DNA from: Sphingorhabdus lutea
GTDB lineage: Bacteria; Pseudomonadota; Alphaproteobacteria; Sphingomonadales; Sphingomonadaceae
DNA length: 64,000 nt
NCBI RefSeq assembly: GCF_001889025.1
Contig: NZ_CP018154.1
Span: 1,230,501-1,294,500, forward strand
Direction: 5' to 3'
The translations under genes were made by a program, and so were the position numbers. Positions 45,091-54,607 of the stretch are shown here, in pieces. The stretch's first letter is position 1, and every line of letters starts with the position of its first letter. Under the pieces are notes generated by a model. The model made no database searches. It had not been told where the DNA came from and saw only the letters and a list, made by a program, of their open reading frames with translations.

Positions 45091-45107
45091 TTGGCAGAAT
45101 ATGCCAA
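45091..45107. promoter_or_regulatory. Palindrome, candidate operator of the Lrp regulator
   Basis: TTGGCA-GAATA-TGCCAA is a perfect six-base dyad in the 136-base divergent gap, 14 bases before the regulator ATG. Size and symmetry fit an Lrp/AsnC site. Its position next to the regulator's ribosome binding site favours autoregulation. A related half site, ATATGGCAG, lies about 30 bases further towards mdeA. Confidence 0.5.
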
Positions 45108-45212
45108 TATTTAACCTAATCAGCATGAAATATGGCAGCACATTTCAATAATAAAGCTGTATATTGACCATAATAAGCGAAATTGCGCAATATATATTAT
45201 GGAGTGGTTAAG

Positions 45213-46442
45213 GTGAATTTTGAAAAGAAAATGGGGCATCATCCTGCACAGCAACAGGCATTTTCAACAAGAGCTATCCATTCAGGATATAATCCAATGG
45301 ATGAACAGGGCGCACTTTGCCCGCCGCTTCATTTAACATCCACCTTTGTGGCGGAAAGCGCCGATGATATGGGGGCGATGTTTGCAGGCGAAAAGCAGGG
45401 GCATTTTTATACCCGTATTTCCAACCCCACATTGGATTTGTTGGAACGCCGCATTGCCGATTTGGAAAATGCCGAGGCGGCATTGGGAACGGCGTCTGGC
45501 ATGGGGGCAATTTCGGCCACATTATGGACATTGGTTGCGCCGGGTGATGAAATTATTGTCGATATGACCCTATATGGCTGCACCTTTGCCTTTATGCGGC
45601 ATGGATTGGGTAAATTTGGGGTAAAGGTTCGCCATGTGGATTTAACCAAAACGTCATTATTGCAAGATGCGATTAACGATAAAACCAAGGTCGTATATTT
45701 TGAAACCCCCGCCAATCCCAATATGCGTATAGTGGATATTGCCGCCATATCGGAAATTGCGCATCAATCTGGCGCATATGTGGTGGTGGATAACACCTAT
45801 GCCACGCCATATTTAACGCGCCCTATTGATTTTGGCGCGGATATTGTGGTGCATAGCGCGACCAAATATTTGGGCGGCCATGGCGATTTGGTGGCCGGCA
45901 TTGTTGCGGGAAGCAAGGAGTTATTGACCCAAATCCGTCTTGTTGGATTAAAGGATATGACCGGCGCGGTGATGAGCCCGTTTAACGCCATGCTTATCAT
46001 GCGGGGATTAAAAACATTGGAACTGCGCATGGACCGCCATTGCCAAAGCGCGATGAAAATTGCGGCATGGATGGAAAGCCAGTCAATGGTCGATGTGGTT
46101 CATTACCCCGGTCTTAAATCCAGCCCCTATCATGACTTGGCCAGCCGTCAAATGGATGGTTTTGGTGGCATGATTGCATTTGAATTAAAAGGCGGCATCA
46201 ATGCGGGCAAGGCATTTATTGATGCGTTAAATTTAATCCATTGCGCGGTCAGTCTGGGCGATGCAGAAAGCCTGATTCAACATCCAGCCAGCATGACCCA
46301 TTCGCCCTATACCCCCGAAGAACGCGCCGAATATGGCATTTCCGATGGGTTGGTGCGTCTGTCCATTGGGCTTGAATCTGTGGATGATTTAATGGCCGAT
46401 TTGGCGCAGGCTTTCGCCGCGTTGGAGCATGTTACTGCGTAA
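45213..46442 (+). CDS. mdeA: Methionine gamma-lyase
   Basis: PLP enzyme that splits methionine to methanethiol, 2-oxobutyrate and ammonia. The GTG start at 45213 has GGAG eight bases upstream; the reading frame also allows a TTG at 45183 and an ATG further in. The PLP lysine is in VVHSATKYLGGHGDLVAG. The active-site Cys typical of methionine gamma-lyase rather than cystathionine gamma-synthase is present in MTLYGCTFAFMRHG near residue 105. RLVGLKDMTGAVMSPFNA and HPASMTHSPYTPEERA also match. It is divergent from an Lrp regulator. A general Cys/Met metabolism enzyme is the alternative, but the Cys and the regulator favour methionine gamma-lyase. Confidence 0.88.
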   Translation: MNFEKKMGHHPAQQQAFSTRAIHSGYNPMDEQGALCPPLHLTSTFVAESADDMGAMFAGEKQGHFYTRISNPTLDLLERRIADLENAEAALGTASGMGAISATLWTLVAPGDEIIVDMTLYGCTFAFMRHGLGKFGVKVRHVDLTKTSLLQDAINDKTKVVYFETPANPNMRIVDIAAISEIAHQSGAYVVVDNTYATPYLTRPIDFGADIVVHSATKYLGGHGDLVAGIVAGSKELLTQIRLVGLKDMTGAVMSPFNAMLIMRGLKTLELRMDRHCQSAMKIAAWMESQSMVDVVHYPGLKSSPYHDLASRQMDGFGGMIAFELKGGINAGKAFIDALNLIHCAVSLGDAESLIQHPASMTHSPYTPEERAEYGISDGLVRLSIGLESVDDLMADLAQAFAALEHVTA

Positions 46443-46456
46443 ATTATACGGGCAGA

Positions 46457-46996
46457 CTATTCGGGCAAATTATCCGATAAATTTTTCACCATGGTGGCAA
46501 GGGGAACTGGCACGGCCCCTTGAGTATCCATCCATTCGCTTTCAATATGATAACCGCAGGACAGATATAACGGTTTACCCGCCATGGTTGCCGCCATTTC
46601 AATCGCCCGAAACCCCTCATCACGCGCGGCCTGTTCTGCCTTGGCAATAATCATGCCGCCAATACCGCGCCGAACATGTTCAGGATGGGTGTACATGGCG
46701 CGAATTCGGGCGCGGTCATATTTGGGATTTAGCAATTTGTCGTCTCTTTTGCCGCTATGACTGCCGCCATATAGGGTGGCACGGCGCGACCATCCGCCAC
46801 AACCGACAATTTGGCCATCATCCACCACGCAAAAATAGGTGCCGTCATGGATAAGTTGCATGTCAAGCCCCATGGCAGCGGTGGAGGCAGCCAATTGTTC
46901 CTTGGTTAAAAAAGATGCCTGTAATTCGGCAATGGCGCGGTCCATAATAATTTTTATTGCCGGAACATCATCCAAATTTGCCAGTCTTATTTTCAT
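46457..46996 (-). CDS. GNAT-family N-acetyltransferase
   Basis: A 179-residue acetyltransferase. The start at 46996 (MKIRLANLDDVPAI, the usual GNAT beginning) is chosen over a longer frame that opens 30 bases earlier. The acetyl-CoA pyrophosphate loop is in MYTHPEHVRRGIGGMIIAKAE near residue 105-125 (Q/RxxGxG/A type, here RRGIGG). ATLYGGSHSGKRDD near residue 75 is a longer loop than usual. Substrate unknown. It lies downstream of mdeA on the opposite strand and shares no clear operon. Confidence 0.85.
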   Translation of the reverse strand: MKIRLANLDDVPAIKIIMDRAIAELQASFLTKEQLAASTAAMGLDMQLIHDGTYFCVVDDGQIVGCGGWSRRATLYGGSHSGKRDDKLLNPKYDRARIRAMYTHPEHVRRGIGGMIIAKAEQAARDEGFRAIEMAATMAGKPLYLSCGYHIESEWMDTQGAVPVPLATMVKNLSDNLPE

Positions 46997-47007
46997 ATAT
47001 TCACCAT

Positions 47008-47038
47008 AAAAAAGGGGGGCATCCATGCGGAAGCCCCC
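47008..47038 (-). terminator. Terminator downstream of the TonB receptor gene
   Basis: Minus strand: GGGGGC pairs with GCCCCC, followed by six Ts (47008-47013 on the plus strand as As). It lies 25 bases after the receptor stop, and would end that transcript before the acetyltransferase gene. Confidence 0.85.
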
Positions 47039-47063
47039 AATTTATAGAATTATTTTTCAGCGA

Positions 47064-49589
47064 TTAAAAGCTGATACGTGCTTTAATATAATAGCTGCCG
47101 CCATTGAAACCAAATGGTGAAATCACGCTATATTCCGCGCCAGCGATACCAGCATATGGGTTTTTCTCAGGATATGTATCCAAGAAATTTTGCGCGCCGA
47201 TTGCAATTTCGGTGCCGTCCATAATTTCATACCCAATTTCTGCATCCATGGTTACACGTGCGCCCGCATCAATAGGCAAAGTGTCATCATCCAAATGCGC
47301 TTCATAATATGAACCAAAATAATTGGCGCGAAGCAGGCCACGGAAGCGGCCCTGTTCATGGGTTAAATTGGCAAAGCCTTTATATTTAGGAAGGCTTTCT
47401 TCCAATTGGCGAACACGAACCGCGGCAATGGTCGCACCCTGATCGGTAACCTTTGTTTCGGTATAATTGCCTGCCAAAGTCAATTTCGTACGGCCTGTCT
47501 CTGTAATATTCAGATCAGTATTGATGATAAGGTCAATACCTTGCGTTCTTGTATCAAAATCATTGTTAAAGAATGCAAAGGAGCTGAGATCTTCAAAGCC
47601 AGTGAAATCCGCACGGTTTAGAGCATTTGCCGCACCCAATTGTGCCAATAATTGCCCCGTGGTTGTGCCGGTGACGGTCACACCCTTTGTCCGTGCCAAG
47701 TGGCGCAGAGCATCGGTAAAGTTAATGGTGGACGAACGTGAAATACGGCCATCCAGCTTAATATTAAAATAATCAAGGGTGAAGGAAACAGGTCCAAAAT
47801 CACCTGCTAAACCAGCAGTAATGCTTTTTGACTTTTCACTGCCCAATGTTGGACGGGCAAGGCCAAGTCCGCCATTGGCAACGCTGTCCGCAATATAATT
47901 TGATGCGATTAAACCTGCCGCGCTGTTCAATGGGAATGTGCCTTCATCTTGCAACATGCCGTTTGAAAATTGCGTTGTTACGTTGATGACATTCGCTTGG
48001 CCAGCCGTTGGGGCATGGAAACCAGTTGAATATGTTCCGCGTAAGCGCAGACTGTCGGTCAATTTATATAATGCGCCAATTTTATAATTGGTGGTGTTGC
48101 CAAAGCTTTTCGTATCTTCATAACGAACCGCGCCTTGCACCGAAAGGGCACTGGTTAAATCAGTTTCAAGGTCAAGATAGAAAGCTTGGTTATTTTCCTT
48201 AAATGTCCCGCGTGCATTGGTTGAAAAACCGCCAAAGCCGTTTGAGCTGGTTGAAAACCCTTGGCCTGTTGGGAAGGCAGTTGTCGGCTGCGCCAAAATA
48301 CCCAAAGCATAGGATTCTGGATTGCCGGGGCGAATTGTAAATGCCTCGTCACGATATTCATAGCCAAAGGAGATGAAAAGGTCAGAGGCAAGGCCAAGGC
48401 CCAAGCCATAGCTGAAATCAGCATTAAACACATTTTCCGCTTGGCTATATCCGCCAGGGTTAAATGATGTCGGGGTGCTTGGCCCAAGCGAGGCATTGAC
48501 TGTATTATTGATAAAGAAATCGGAGTCATTACGGCCGAAACGATAGCTTAGATCATAGTGTAAATCGCCAATGATTTTACCTTTTAGACCCGCTGTGATG
48601 GAGCGATCTTTTAAATCGCCGCCAAAGCGCGGGGTAAAGCCGCCGGGGAATAATTCAACAAAGGAGAAGCAATTTGGATTTGCCTTTACTGATGCCAAAA
48701 TGGCGGCATTGGGGACAAGGCCGTTTAACGGAATGCCTGCCGGGCAATCACCACGGTTATTCGTACTTAAATCGCCAACAAGGATGGAATTTACCGCATT
48801 ATTTGCTCTGCTTGCAAAGCCGGTGACCGGATCAACCAATGGTCCGGCATAAACACCGCCACGATTTGTGGGGTTACGGAAATAAAATCCGCCATCTACA
48901 TTGCGTGATGCATAGGTGCCAATGGCGTAAATTTTGTGATTTTCATCAAGGTCTGCGCCAAAATTCACCAATAATTTAAGATCATCATTTACATTTGGTT
49001 GACCCCAAATTTGTGCAGGATTGGCAACAGCGGTATTTCCAGCAGCAATTAATGCGGCGGCATCATCGCGTTGAACCGAACGGCTGGTTGCGTTGCTTTC
49101 GCCATATTCAGCGGTCAGGTTCAAATAACCTGTATCCCCAACGGGAAGCCCGATATTCGCGCTGATTTGGTAATTATCACCATCGCCGGCATAGGTTTGT
49201 CCCCATTTGCCGCTGATGCTGCCGCCTTCGCTGGCATCATTTAAAATAAAGTTCATCACACCAGCAATGGCGTCTGAACCATATTGCGAAGCCGCGCCAT
49301 CGCGCAGAACCTCTACTTGTTTCAATGCTGCGGCAGGAATGGTGGATATATCTGGTCCTTGTGAACCATCGGAAATGCCGCCGCCCAAAAATGCGATGAC
49401 AGAGGCGCGGTGCATCCTTTTACCATTGACCAAAACCAAAGTATTATCGGGCGAAAGACCGCGAAGGTTGGCGGGACGAACCAAAGTGGCCGCATCGGAA
49501 ATAGGCTGTGTGTTCACATTGAATGAAGGAACGGCAACGCGCAGTAAATTGCCAATGTCGGCCTGTGCGGTTAATTCTTCGGCCGACAC
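47064..49589 (-). pseudogene. TonB-dependent receptor lacking its N-terminus
   Basis: The frame begins VSAEELTAQADIGNLLRVAVPSFN (via a GTG) and continues into RPANLRGLSPDNTLVLVNGKR and LRDGAASQYGSDAIAGVMNF, the plug domain, then the beta barrel, ending in GGSYYIKARISF with terminal Phe. No signal peptide or TonB box is present: upstream in the same frame there are only 11 more codons (NFQIFLSFVDV) before a TGA at 49623-49625. Relatives have some 80-120 extra residues before this point. The 841 codons are otherwise uninterrupted, so the gene seems truncated at the 5' end by a deletion, near position 49600. A low-probability alternative is an unusual start. Confidence 0.7.
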
Positions 49590-49761
49590 AACATCAACAA
49601 ATGATAAAAAAATTTGAAAATTTCACTTTAATGAATAATCTCATCAGATTAGCGGAAATCAGCCATTATTCATTTTACATAATATAACATTTGATAATTT
49701 TCAATAAAATCAATGATTTTGTTTTAATAAAGCATTTACCTTTAATTGATAGCAGCACCAA

Positions 49762-50922
49762 ATGAGAGCGAAATTATTCACTATTTACAATAATTTATTT
49801 CCCGCCGTGCCGGTCGAAATCGTGGATGATTTTGATATGTTGTGCACGCGGCGGCTGCACCGGCAATGTAGTTGGTTATTTTTGGCATTATTTTTTAATA
49901 CGCCAATGGCGGTTTACATTACCCAAAAGGAATTGAACATTGGCGTTACCACCATTTTGCCAATCATCATCATCACATCATTTTTATTCGGATTTCTGTC
50001 TTTGCGGCGCATAAAAAATGATAAAATGTCATTAAAGGTTGCACGAAGATTTACAAAAGATGCAATTATCTATGCCCCAATAATCACTTTATTGGTCAGC
50101 ATTTGGTGCATATCAAATTGGTTTATAGTTAAAGATAGCACAAGAATTTATTACTCCATGATAATGTCAATGGGGACATTGGCGGCGGTATATTGCATTT
50201 CATCGGTCCGTTTGGGCGCAATTTTAACATTAAGCATAGGCATGCTGCCCATGACATTTTTAATGATGTTCAGCGGAGATATGATGGATCTTGCCACATC
50301 GTTCAGTTTTATAATGGCGACGATTTTCATGTATATGTTGATTTATAATCAGCATAATCAATTAGTTGAATTATTAGTGACCAAACAAAAAGTGCAATTA
50401 CAGGCCAATACCGACCCATTAACGGGATTGCTAAACCGCCGGGCATTGGATGAAAAAATAGAGCAGCAATTTAAACTTTCTGCAAAAAAGCAGCAAAAGG
50501 ATAATATTTTCACCTTAGCCTTAATTGATTTGGATGGGTTTAAACCAGTAAATGATATTTATGGTCATGCAGTGGGCGATCAATTATTATTGCATATTGC
50601 CCTGCGTTTAACCGATATTCTGGGAGATAATGTTATTGTGGCAAGACAGGGCGGTGATGAATTTGCCATTTTGGTGCCGCATCACGCCAAAATAAACCGA
50701 TATAGCATCGCCGATATTGTCTTTACCGCATTGGCCGCCCCATTTAATATTGATGAACAAATGATCCGTGTGGGGGGCAGTGTGGGTGTGGCGCATTGGC
50801 CAAGGGACGGGCGTGATAGAAAATCACTGTTTGAAACAGCGGATAAGGCATTATATTTGGCCAAGGCACAAAATAAGATTAGCCTATTAAAACCATCGGC
50901 CCACATAAAAGCAGCCAGATAA
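49762..50922 (+). CDS. GGDEF-domain diguanylate cyclase
   Basis: A 386-residue membrane diguanylate cyclase making c-di-GMP. Residues about 30-200 contain six or so hydrophobic helices, a membrane sensory part. The GGDEF domain covers about residues 215-375: NTDPLTGLLNRRALDEKI, LIDLDGFKPVNDIYGHAVGD, and active-site RQGGDEFAILV intact. An RxxD inhibitory site is not obvious at the usual spot before GGDEF. No EAL domain is present. It is divergent from the truncated TonB receptor, and the deletion that removed the receptor's front end may lie near its promoter. Confidence 0.93.
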   Translation: MRAKLFTIYNNLFPAVPVEIVDDFDMLCTRRLHRQCSWLFLALFFNTPMAVYITQKELNIGVTTILPIIIITSFLFGFLSLRRIKNDKMSLKVARRFTKDAIIYAPIITLLVSIWCISNWFIVKDSTRIYYSMIMSMGTLAAVYCISSVRLGAILTLSIGMLPMTFLMMFSGDMMDLATSFSFIMATIFMYMLIYNQHNQLVELLVTKQKVQLQANTDPLTGLLNRRALDEKIEQQFKLSAKKQQKDNIFTLALIDLDGFKPVNDIYGHAVGDQLLLHIALRLTDILGDNVIVARQGGDEFAILVPHHAKINRYSIADIVFTALAAPFNIDEQMIRVGGSVGVAHWPRDGRDRKSLFETADKALYLAKAQNKISLLKPSAHIKAAR

Positions 50923-51001
50923 TCGGCAAGCCCCTTTTCTTTTTTCATATATGCATTAGCATCCCGACTCGAGAGAGAAAAATTGCGTAGAGGGGTGGCA
51001 G

Positions 51002-52339
51002 ATGCGGCATATTGCAATTATTGGTTCAGGACCGGCGGGATATTATACCGCAGAGGCCGCGCAAAAGAAATTTGGTGATGATGTCATGGTTGATATTATC
51101 GACAGGCTGCCCGTGCCCTATGGCCTTATCCGATTTGGTGTTGCGCCCGATCATCAATCAATAAAGGGGGTTTCGCGCCGATATGAGGCAACGGCCCTGT
51201 CAGAAAATGTCCGCTTTGTCGGCAATGTTTCTGTTGGTAAAGATGTCAGCATATCTGAATTACAATCATGTTATGATGCGGTTATTTTGGCAACGGGCGC
51301 ACCCAATGATCGGCCATTGGACATAAAGGGAGCGGATTTAGGCAATGTTTATGGCAGCGCGGCCTTTGTCGGATGGTATAATGGCCATCCAGATTTTGCC
51401 GAATTAAAACCAAATTTGGACGTGCGCAATGTGGTGATTATTGGGAATGGCAATGTCGCATTGGATGTGGCGCGTATCCTTGCCAAAACGACAAAGGAGT
51501 TTGAGGGCGCGGACATTGTGGACCATGCGTTAAGTGCGCTTAGCTTATCTAAAATTGAAAATATCACCATATTGGGACGGCGCGGCCCGCATCAAATTGC
51601 CATGACGCCAAAGGAGCTTGGCGAGCTTAGCAAATTGGAAAATGCCGCACCCGTGGTTGATATGCGTGATTTGCCCGATATTGGCGAGGATGCGTTATTA
51701 GAGCCGGGAATCCGTAAATCAGTCACGCATTTGCGCGATTTTGCCGCCGTCCCACAAAGTTTGATGGGCGATAAGGATAAAAGGATATTTTTCGACTTTT
51801 TTGCTTCGCCGGTGGAGATAATCGGCGATGGCGCTGCGAAAAAAATTAAGGTGGAAAAAACAATGTTGGACCATCAATTACGCAGCAACGGCACAGGCGA
51901 ATTTTATGATATTGATGCCGATTTAATTATCAGCTGTATTGGATATCAAACCCCGCCTATTGATGAAGTGCCCTATGAACATGGGCGCGGGCGCTTTGCC
52001 AATGTGGATGGGCGGATATTGCCCGGCCTTTATTGTGTGGGATGGGCACGGCGCGGTCCATCGGGCACCATTGGCACAAACCGCCCCGATGGTTTTGCGA
52101 TTGTGGATATAGTGGCGGAGGATTTATCGCAAAATGGCAATGCCAATACCAATGCCAATATATCGGGTCAGAAAAAGGGCCGTGCGGCGTTGGATGAAAT
52201 ATTATCCCAGCGACAGGTAAAGGCAGTAACATTTCGTGATTGGAAGAAAATAGAACAAGCAGAAATTGCCCGCGCACGTGAAGGTGCTCCGCGAGAGAAA
52301 TTCGCTACGATTGAGGAAATGGTCGCGATTTTGGAGTGA
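51002..52339 (+). CDS. Ferredoxin-NADP+ reductase, FprA/adrenodoxin reductase type
   Basis: FAD protein of 445 residues, resembling mycobacterial FprA and mitochondrial adrenodoxin reductase. FAD motif: IIGSGPAGYYTAEAAQK at the N-terminus; DRLPVPYGLIRFGVAPDHQSIK follows; NADP motif is IIGNGNVALDVARIL near residue 150; LGRRGPHQIAMTPKELGEL and CIGYQTPPIDEVPY are also typical, as is VGWARRGPSGTIGTNRPDGF. The cytoplasmic role is to move electrons between NADPH and ferredoxin. FdxA or another ferredoxin may be the partner. A short gap separates it from the amidohydrolase. Confidence 0.93.
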   Translation: MRHIAIIGSGPAGYYTAEAAQKKFGDDVMVDIIDRLPVPYGLIRFGVAPDHQSIKGVSRRYEATALSENVRFVGNVSVGKDVSISELQSCYDAVILATGAPNDRPLDIKGADLGNVYGSAAFVGWYNGHPDFAELKPNLDVRNVVIIGNGNVALDVARILAKTTKEFEGADIVDHALSALSLSKIENITILGRRGPHQIAMTPKELGELSKLENAAPVVDMRDLPDIGEDALLEPGIRKSVTHLRDFAAVPQSLMGDKDKRIFFDFFASPVEIIGDGAAKKIKVEKTMLDHQLRSNGTGEFYDIDADLIISCIGYQTPPIDEVPYEHGRGRFANVDGRILPGLYCVGWARRGPSGTIGTNRPDGFAIVDIVAEDLSQNGNANTNANISGQKKGRAALDEILSQRQVKAVTFRDWKKIEQAEIARAREGAPREKFATIEEMVAILE

Positions 52340-52377
52340 TTATAAAGTGCGATAATTAGGTATTTGGGAGCGTAGAG

Positions 52378-54120
52378 ATGTTTGATATATTGATAAAAAA
52401 TGGCCTGATATATGATGGAATGGGGGGCGATCCCTTCCATGCGGACATTGGAATAATTGGTGAAAAAATTGCCAAAATTGGGCAATTGCACGATAATGCG
52501 CATAAAATTATTGATGCAAAGGGGAAAATAATCACGCCCGGATTTGTCGATATTCATACCCATTATGATGGACAGGCAACATGGGATCAGGAAATGGCCC
52601 CGTCAAGCTGGCACGGGGTGACCACCGTGGTGATGGGCAATTGCGGGGTTGGTTTTGCGCCGGCCAAACCAGATCAGCATGATTGGTTAATCGGGTTGAT
52701 GGAGGGGGTGGAGGATATTCCCGGCACCGCATTGGCCGAGGGTATGCCATGGAATTGGGAGAGTTTTCCAGAATATATGGACGCGTTGGAGGCAATGCCC
52801 CGCACCATTGATATTGCCGCGCAAGTGCCGCATGGCGCGGTTCGTGCATATGTCATGGGGAAACGCGGCGCGGATAATGAAGAACCGACACAGCAAGATA
52901 TTGACGCAATGGCTGCAATTGTGGAGGAGGGGTTGAACGCTGGTGCGCTTGGCTTTTCAACATCGCGAACCGTGCTGCATAAAAGCATAGATGGAGAGCT
53001 TGTCCCTGGAACGACCGCGACCGAGCCAGAGTTAATCGGAATTGGCCGCGCCTTGGGCAGGGCAGGGCATGGCGTTTTTGAATTAACATCTGATTTATTA
53101 CCCGAATGGGATGAATTTAGCTGGATGGGGAAATTGAGTAAGGAAACGGGCCGTCCGGTCAGTTTTTCGATGTTGCAATCACCAATTAAGCAAATGCACT
53201 GGGCCGACCAAATGGCGGCGATGCGCGCGGCCAATGATGATGGCGCAAATATTGTTGCGCAAATCGGCCTGCGCGGCATTGGGGTGATTATGAATTGGCG
53301 CGGCACTGTGCATCCATTTATGCAAAAGCCAGCATGGAAAGAGATTGAGGGGTTAAGTTGGGATGAACAATTTGCAAAATTAAGCGACCCGATATTTAAG
53401 CAGGCATTATTGACGCAGGAAAATCTGCCGCCGCCTTCGCCGGATATGGCACCATTTTTCATGTTGGTAACTGCAGCATGGGCGATGCAATTTCCGCTAG
53501 TTGATAATTTTTCCTATGAACCCACACGCGGTGAAAGCATTTGGGGAGAGGCGGATAAATTGGGCAAGGATGCGGCCGAATATGCCTATGATTATATGAT
53601 GGAAAATGGCGGCAGTGGGCTGATTTATTTGCCAATTTTAAACTATATGGACGGGAATTTAGATTTTGTAGAAAGCCTGCTTCACAGCGATGATGCTGTT
53701 GTCTCGCTATCCGATGGTGGGGCGCATTGCGGCACAATATGCGATGCGGCCGCGCCGACTTTTTTATTAAGTTATTGGGCGCGGGATAGAAAGGCAGGGA
53801 CAATATCATTATCATTGGCGGTAAAAAGACAATGTCATGATACGGCAATATTATATGGGTTGCAGGATCGCGGCGTGATAAAGGCCGGATATTTGGCGGA
53901 TATAAATATTATTGATTATGATAAATTGGGGCTTGAAAAACCCTGGCTTGCCTTTGACTTGCCGGCGGGCGGCAAAAGATTATTGCAAAAAGCACGCGGA
54001 TATTGCGCGACAATAAAATCAGGTAAGGTGACATTTGAAAATGGGGTGATGACGGGCGCCTATCCCGGCGGTTTAATTCGCGGGCCGCAAAATGTAAATT
54101 TAATGCAGGCACCGCAATAG
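52378..54120 (+). CDS. N-acyl-D-amino-acid deacylase (amidohydrolase family 3)
   Basis: A 580-residue amidohydrolase of the D-aminoacylase type, hydrolysing N-acyl-D-amino acids or related N-acyl compounds. The metal site begins with FVDIHTHYDGQATWDQE near residue 55; a small beta-sandwich frames the barrel (DILIKNGLIYDGMGG at the start, GYLADINIIDYDKLG late). SLSDGGAHCGTICD carries the late Asp. GNCGVGFAP near residue 83 includes the cysteine known as a zinc ligand in D-aminoacylases. Neighbours do not give the substrate; catabolic use is inferred. It is 38 bases after the ferredoxin reductase, same strand. Confidence 0.88.
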   Translation: MFDILIKNGLIYDGMGGDPFHADIGIIGEKIAKIGQLHDNAHKIIDAKGKIITPGFVDIHTHYDGQATWDQEMAPSSWHGVTTVVMGNCGVGFAPAKPDQHDWLIGLMEGVEDIPGTALAEGMPWNWESFPEYMDALEAMPRTIDIAAQVPHGAVRAYVMGKRGADNEEPTQQDIDAMAAIVEEGLNAGALGFSTSRTVLHKSIDGELVPGTTATEPELIGIGRALGRAGHGVFELTSDLLPEWDEFSWMGKLSKETGRPVSFSMLQSPIKQMHWADQMAAMRAANDDGANIVAQIGLRGIGVIMNWRGTVHPFMQKPAWKEIEGLSWDEQFAKLSDPIFKQALLTQENLPPPSPDMAPFFMLVTAAWAMQFPLVDNFSYEPTRGESIWGEADKLGKDAAEYAYDYMMENGGSGLIYLPILNYMDGNLDFVESLLHSDDAVVSLSDGGAHCGTICDAAAPTFLLSYWARDRKAGTISLSLAVKRQCHDTAILYGLQDRGVIKAGYLADINIIDYDKLGLEKPWLAFDLPAGGKRLLQKARGYCATIKSGKVTFENGVMTGAYPGGLIRGPQNVNLMQAPQ

Positions 54121-54148
54121 GTAAAATTATAGTTGGGGATATATTATT

Positions 54149-54562
54149 TTATTTAAATAAACCCGTTATATGGCTTCCTAAATCTTTCATTTCACTGCCA
54201 AATTTCGCTGCATCTGCCTTGCACATCGCGCTATTTTCTGCCGAATTTGAAACGGCTTTCATAAATGTTGCCTGCGTAAACATTGCCTTTATCTCCTCCA
54301 CGCTATTGCGTTCGCGCAGACGGCCAAAATAATAGCTTGTTAAAGAGGAAAGCCCATTGGTCCTTGGGTTGGTGTCTTTATCTTCCAAATTACCTAGTTC
54401 GGCGGCAAAGGTGATGAAGCATGTAACATGTTTGGCATCATCATTGGCGGGTGCGGGTACGGGTTCAGGTGCGCCCTCTATATTTATTTGTTCGGATTGA
54501 GCAGTAATGGGCGTACCAGCCATTAAAAATGCCGCGCCAATAATATATAATGTTTTTTTCAT
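54149..54562 (-). CDS. Small secreted protein, function unknown
   Basis: A 137-residue exported protein. The signal peptide is MKKTLYIIGAAFLMAGTPITAQ with a possible cut after TAQ. A Pro/Glu stretch (EGAPEPVPAPAND) follows, then a mostly helical region with two cysteines (VTCFITFAAEL and AMCKADAAKF) that could form one disulfide. No family is recognised. It is read away from dnaN's 3' end and stands between the D-aminoacylase gene and dnaN, likely with its own promoter. Confidence 0.7.
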   Translation of the reverse strand: MKKTLYIIGAAFLMAGTPITAQSEQINIEGAPEPVPAPANDDAKHVTCFITFAAELGNLEDKDTNPRTNGLSSLTSYYFGRLRERNSVEEIKAMFTQATFMKAVSNSAENSAMCKADAAKFGSEMKDLGSHITGLFK

Positions 54563-54607
54563 ATACTCCCCATCCTCTTAATAAAACTCATTAAAATTAG
54601 ATGCTTG

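Noticed and set aside
45183-45212. TTG as start of methionine gamma-lyase
   Set aside because: It lacks a ribosome binding site; the GTG at 45213 has GGAG eight bases upstream.
52532-53462. Several 70-260 codon minus-strand frames inside the D-aminoacylase gene
   Set aside because: They are shadows of a confidently identified amidohydrolase and have no independent support.
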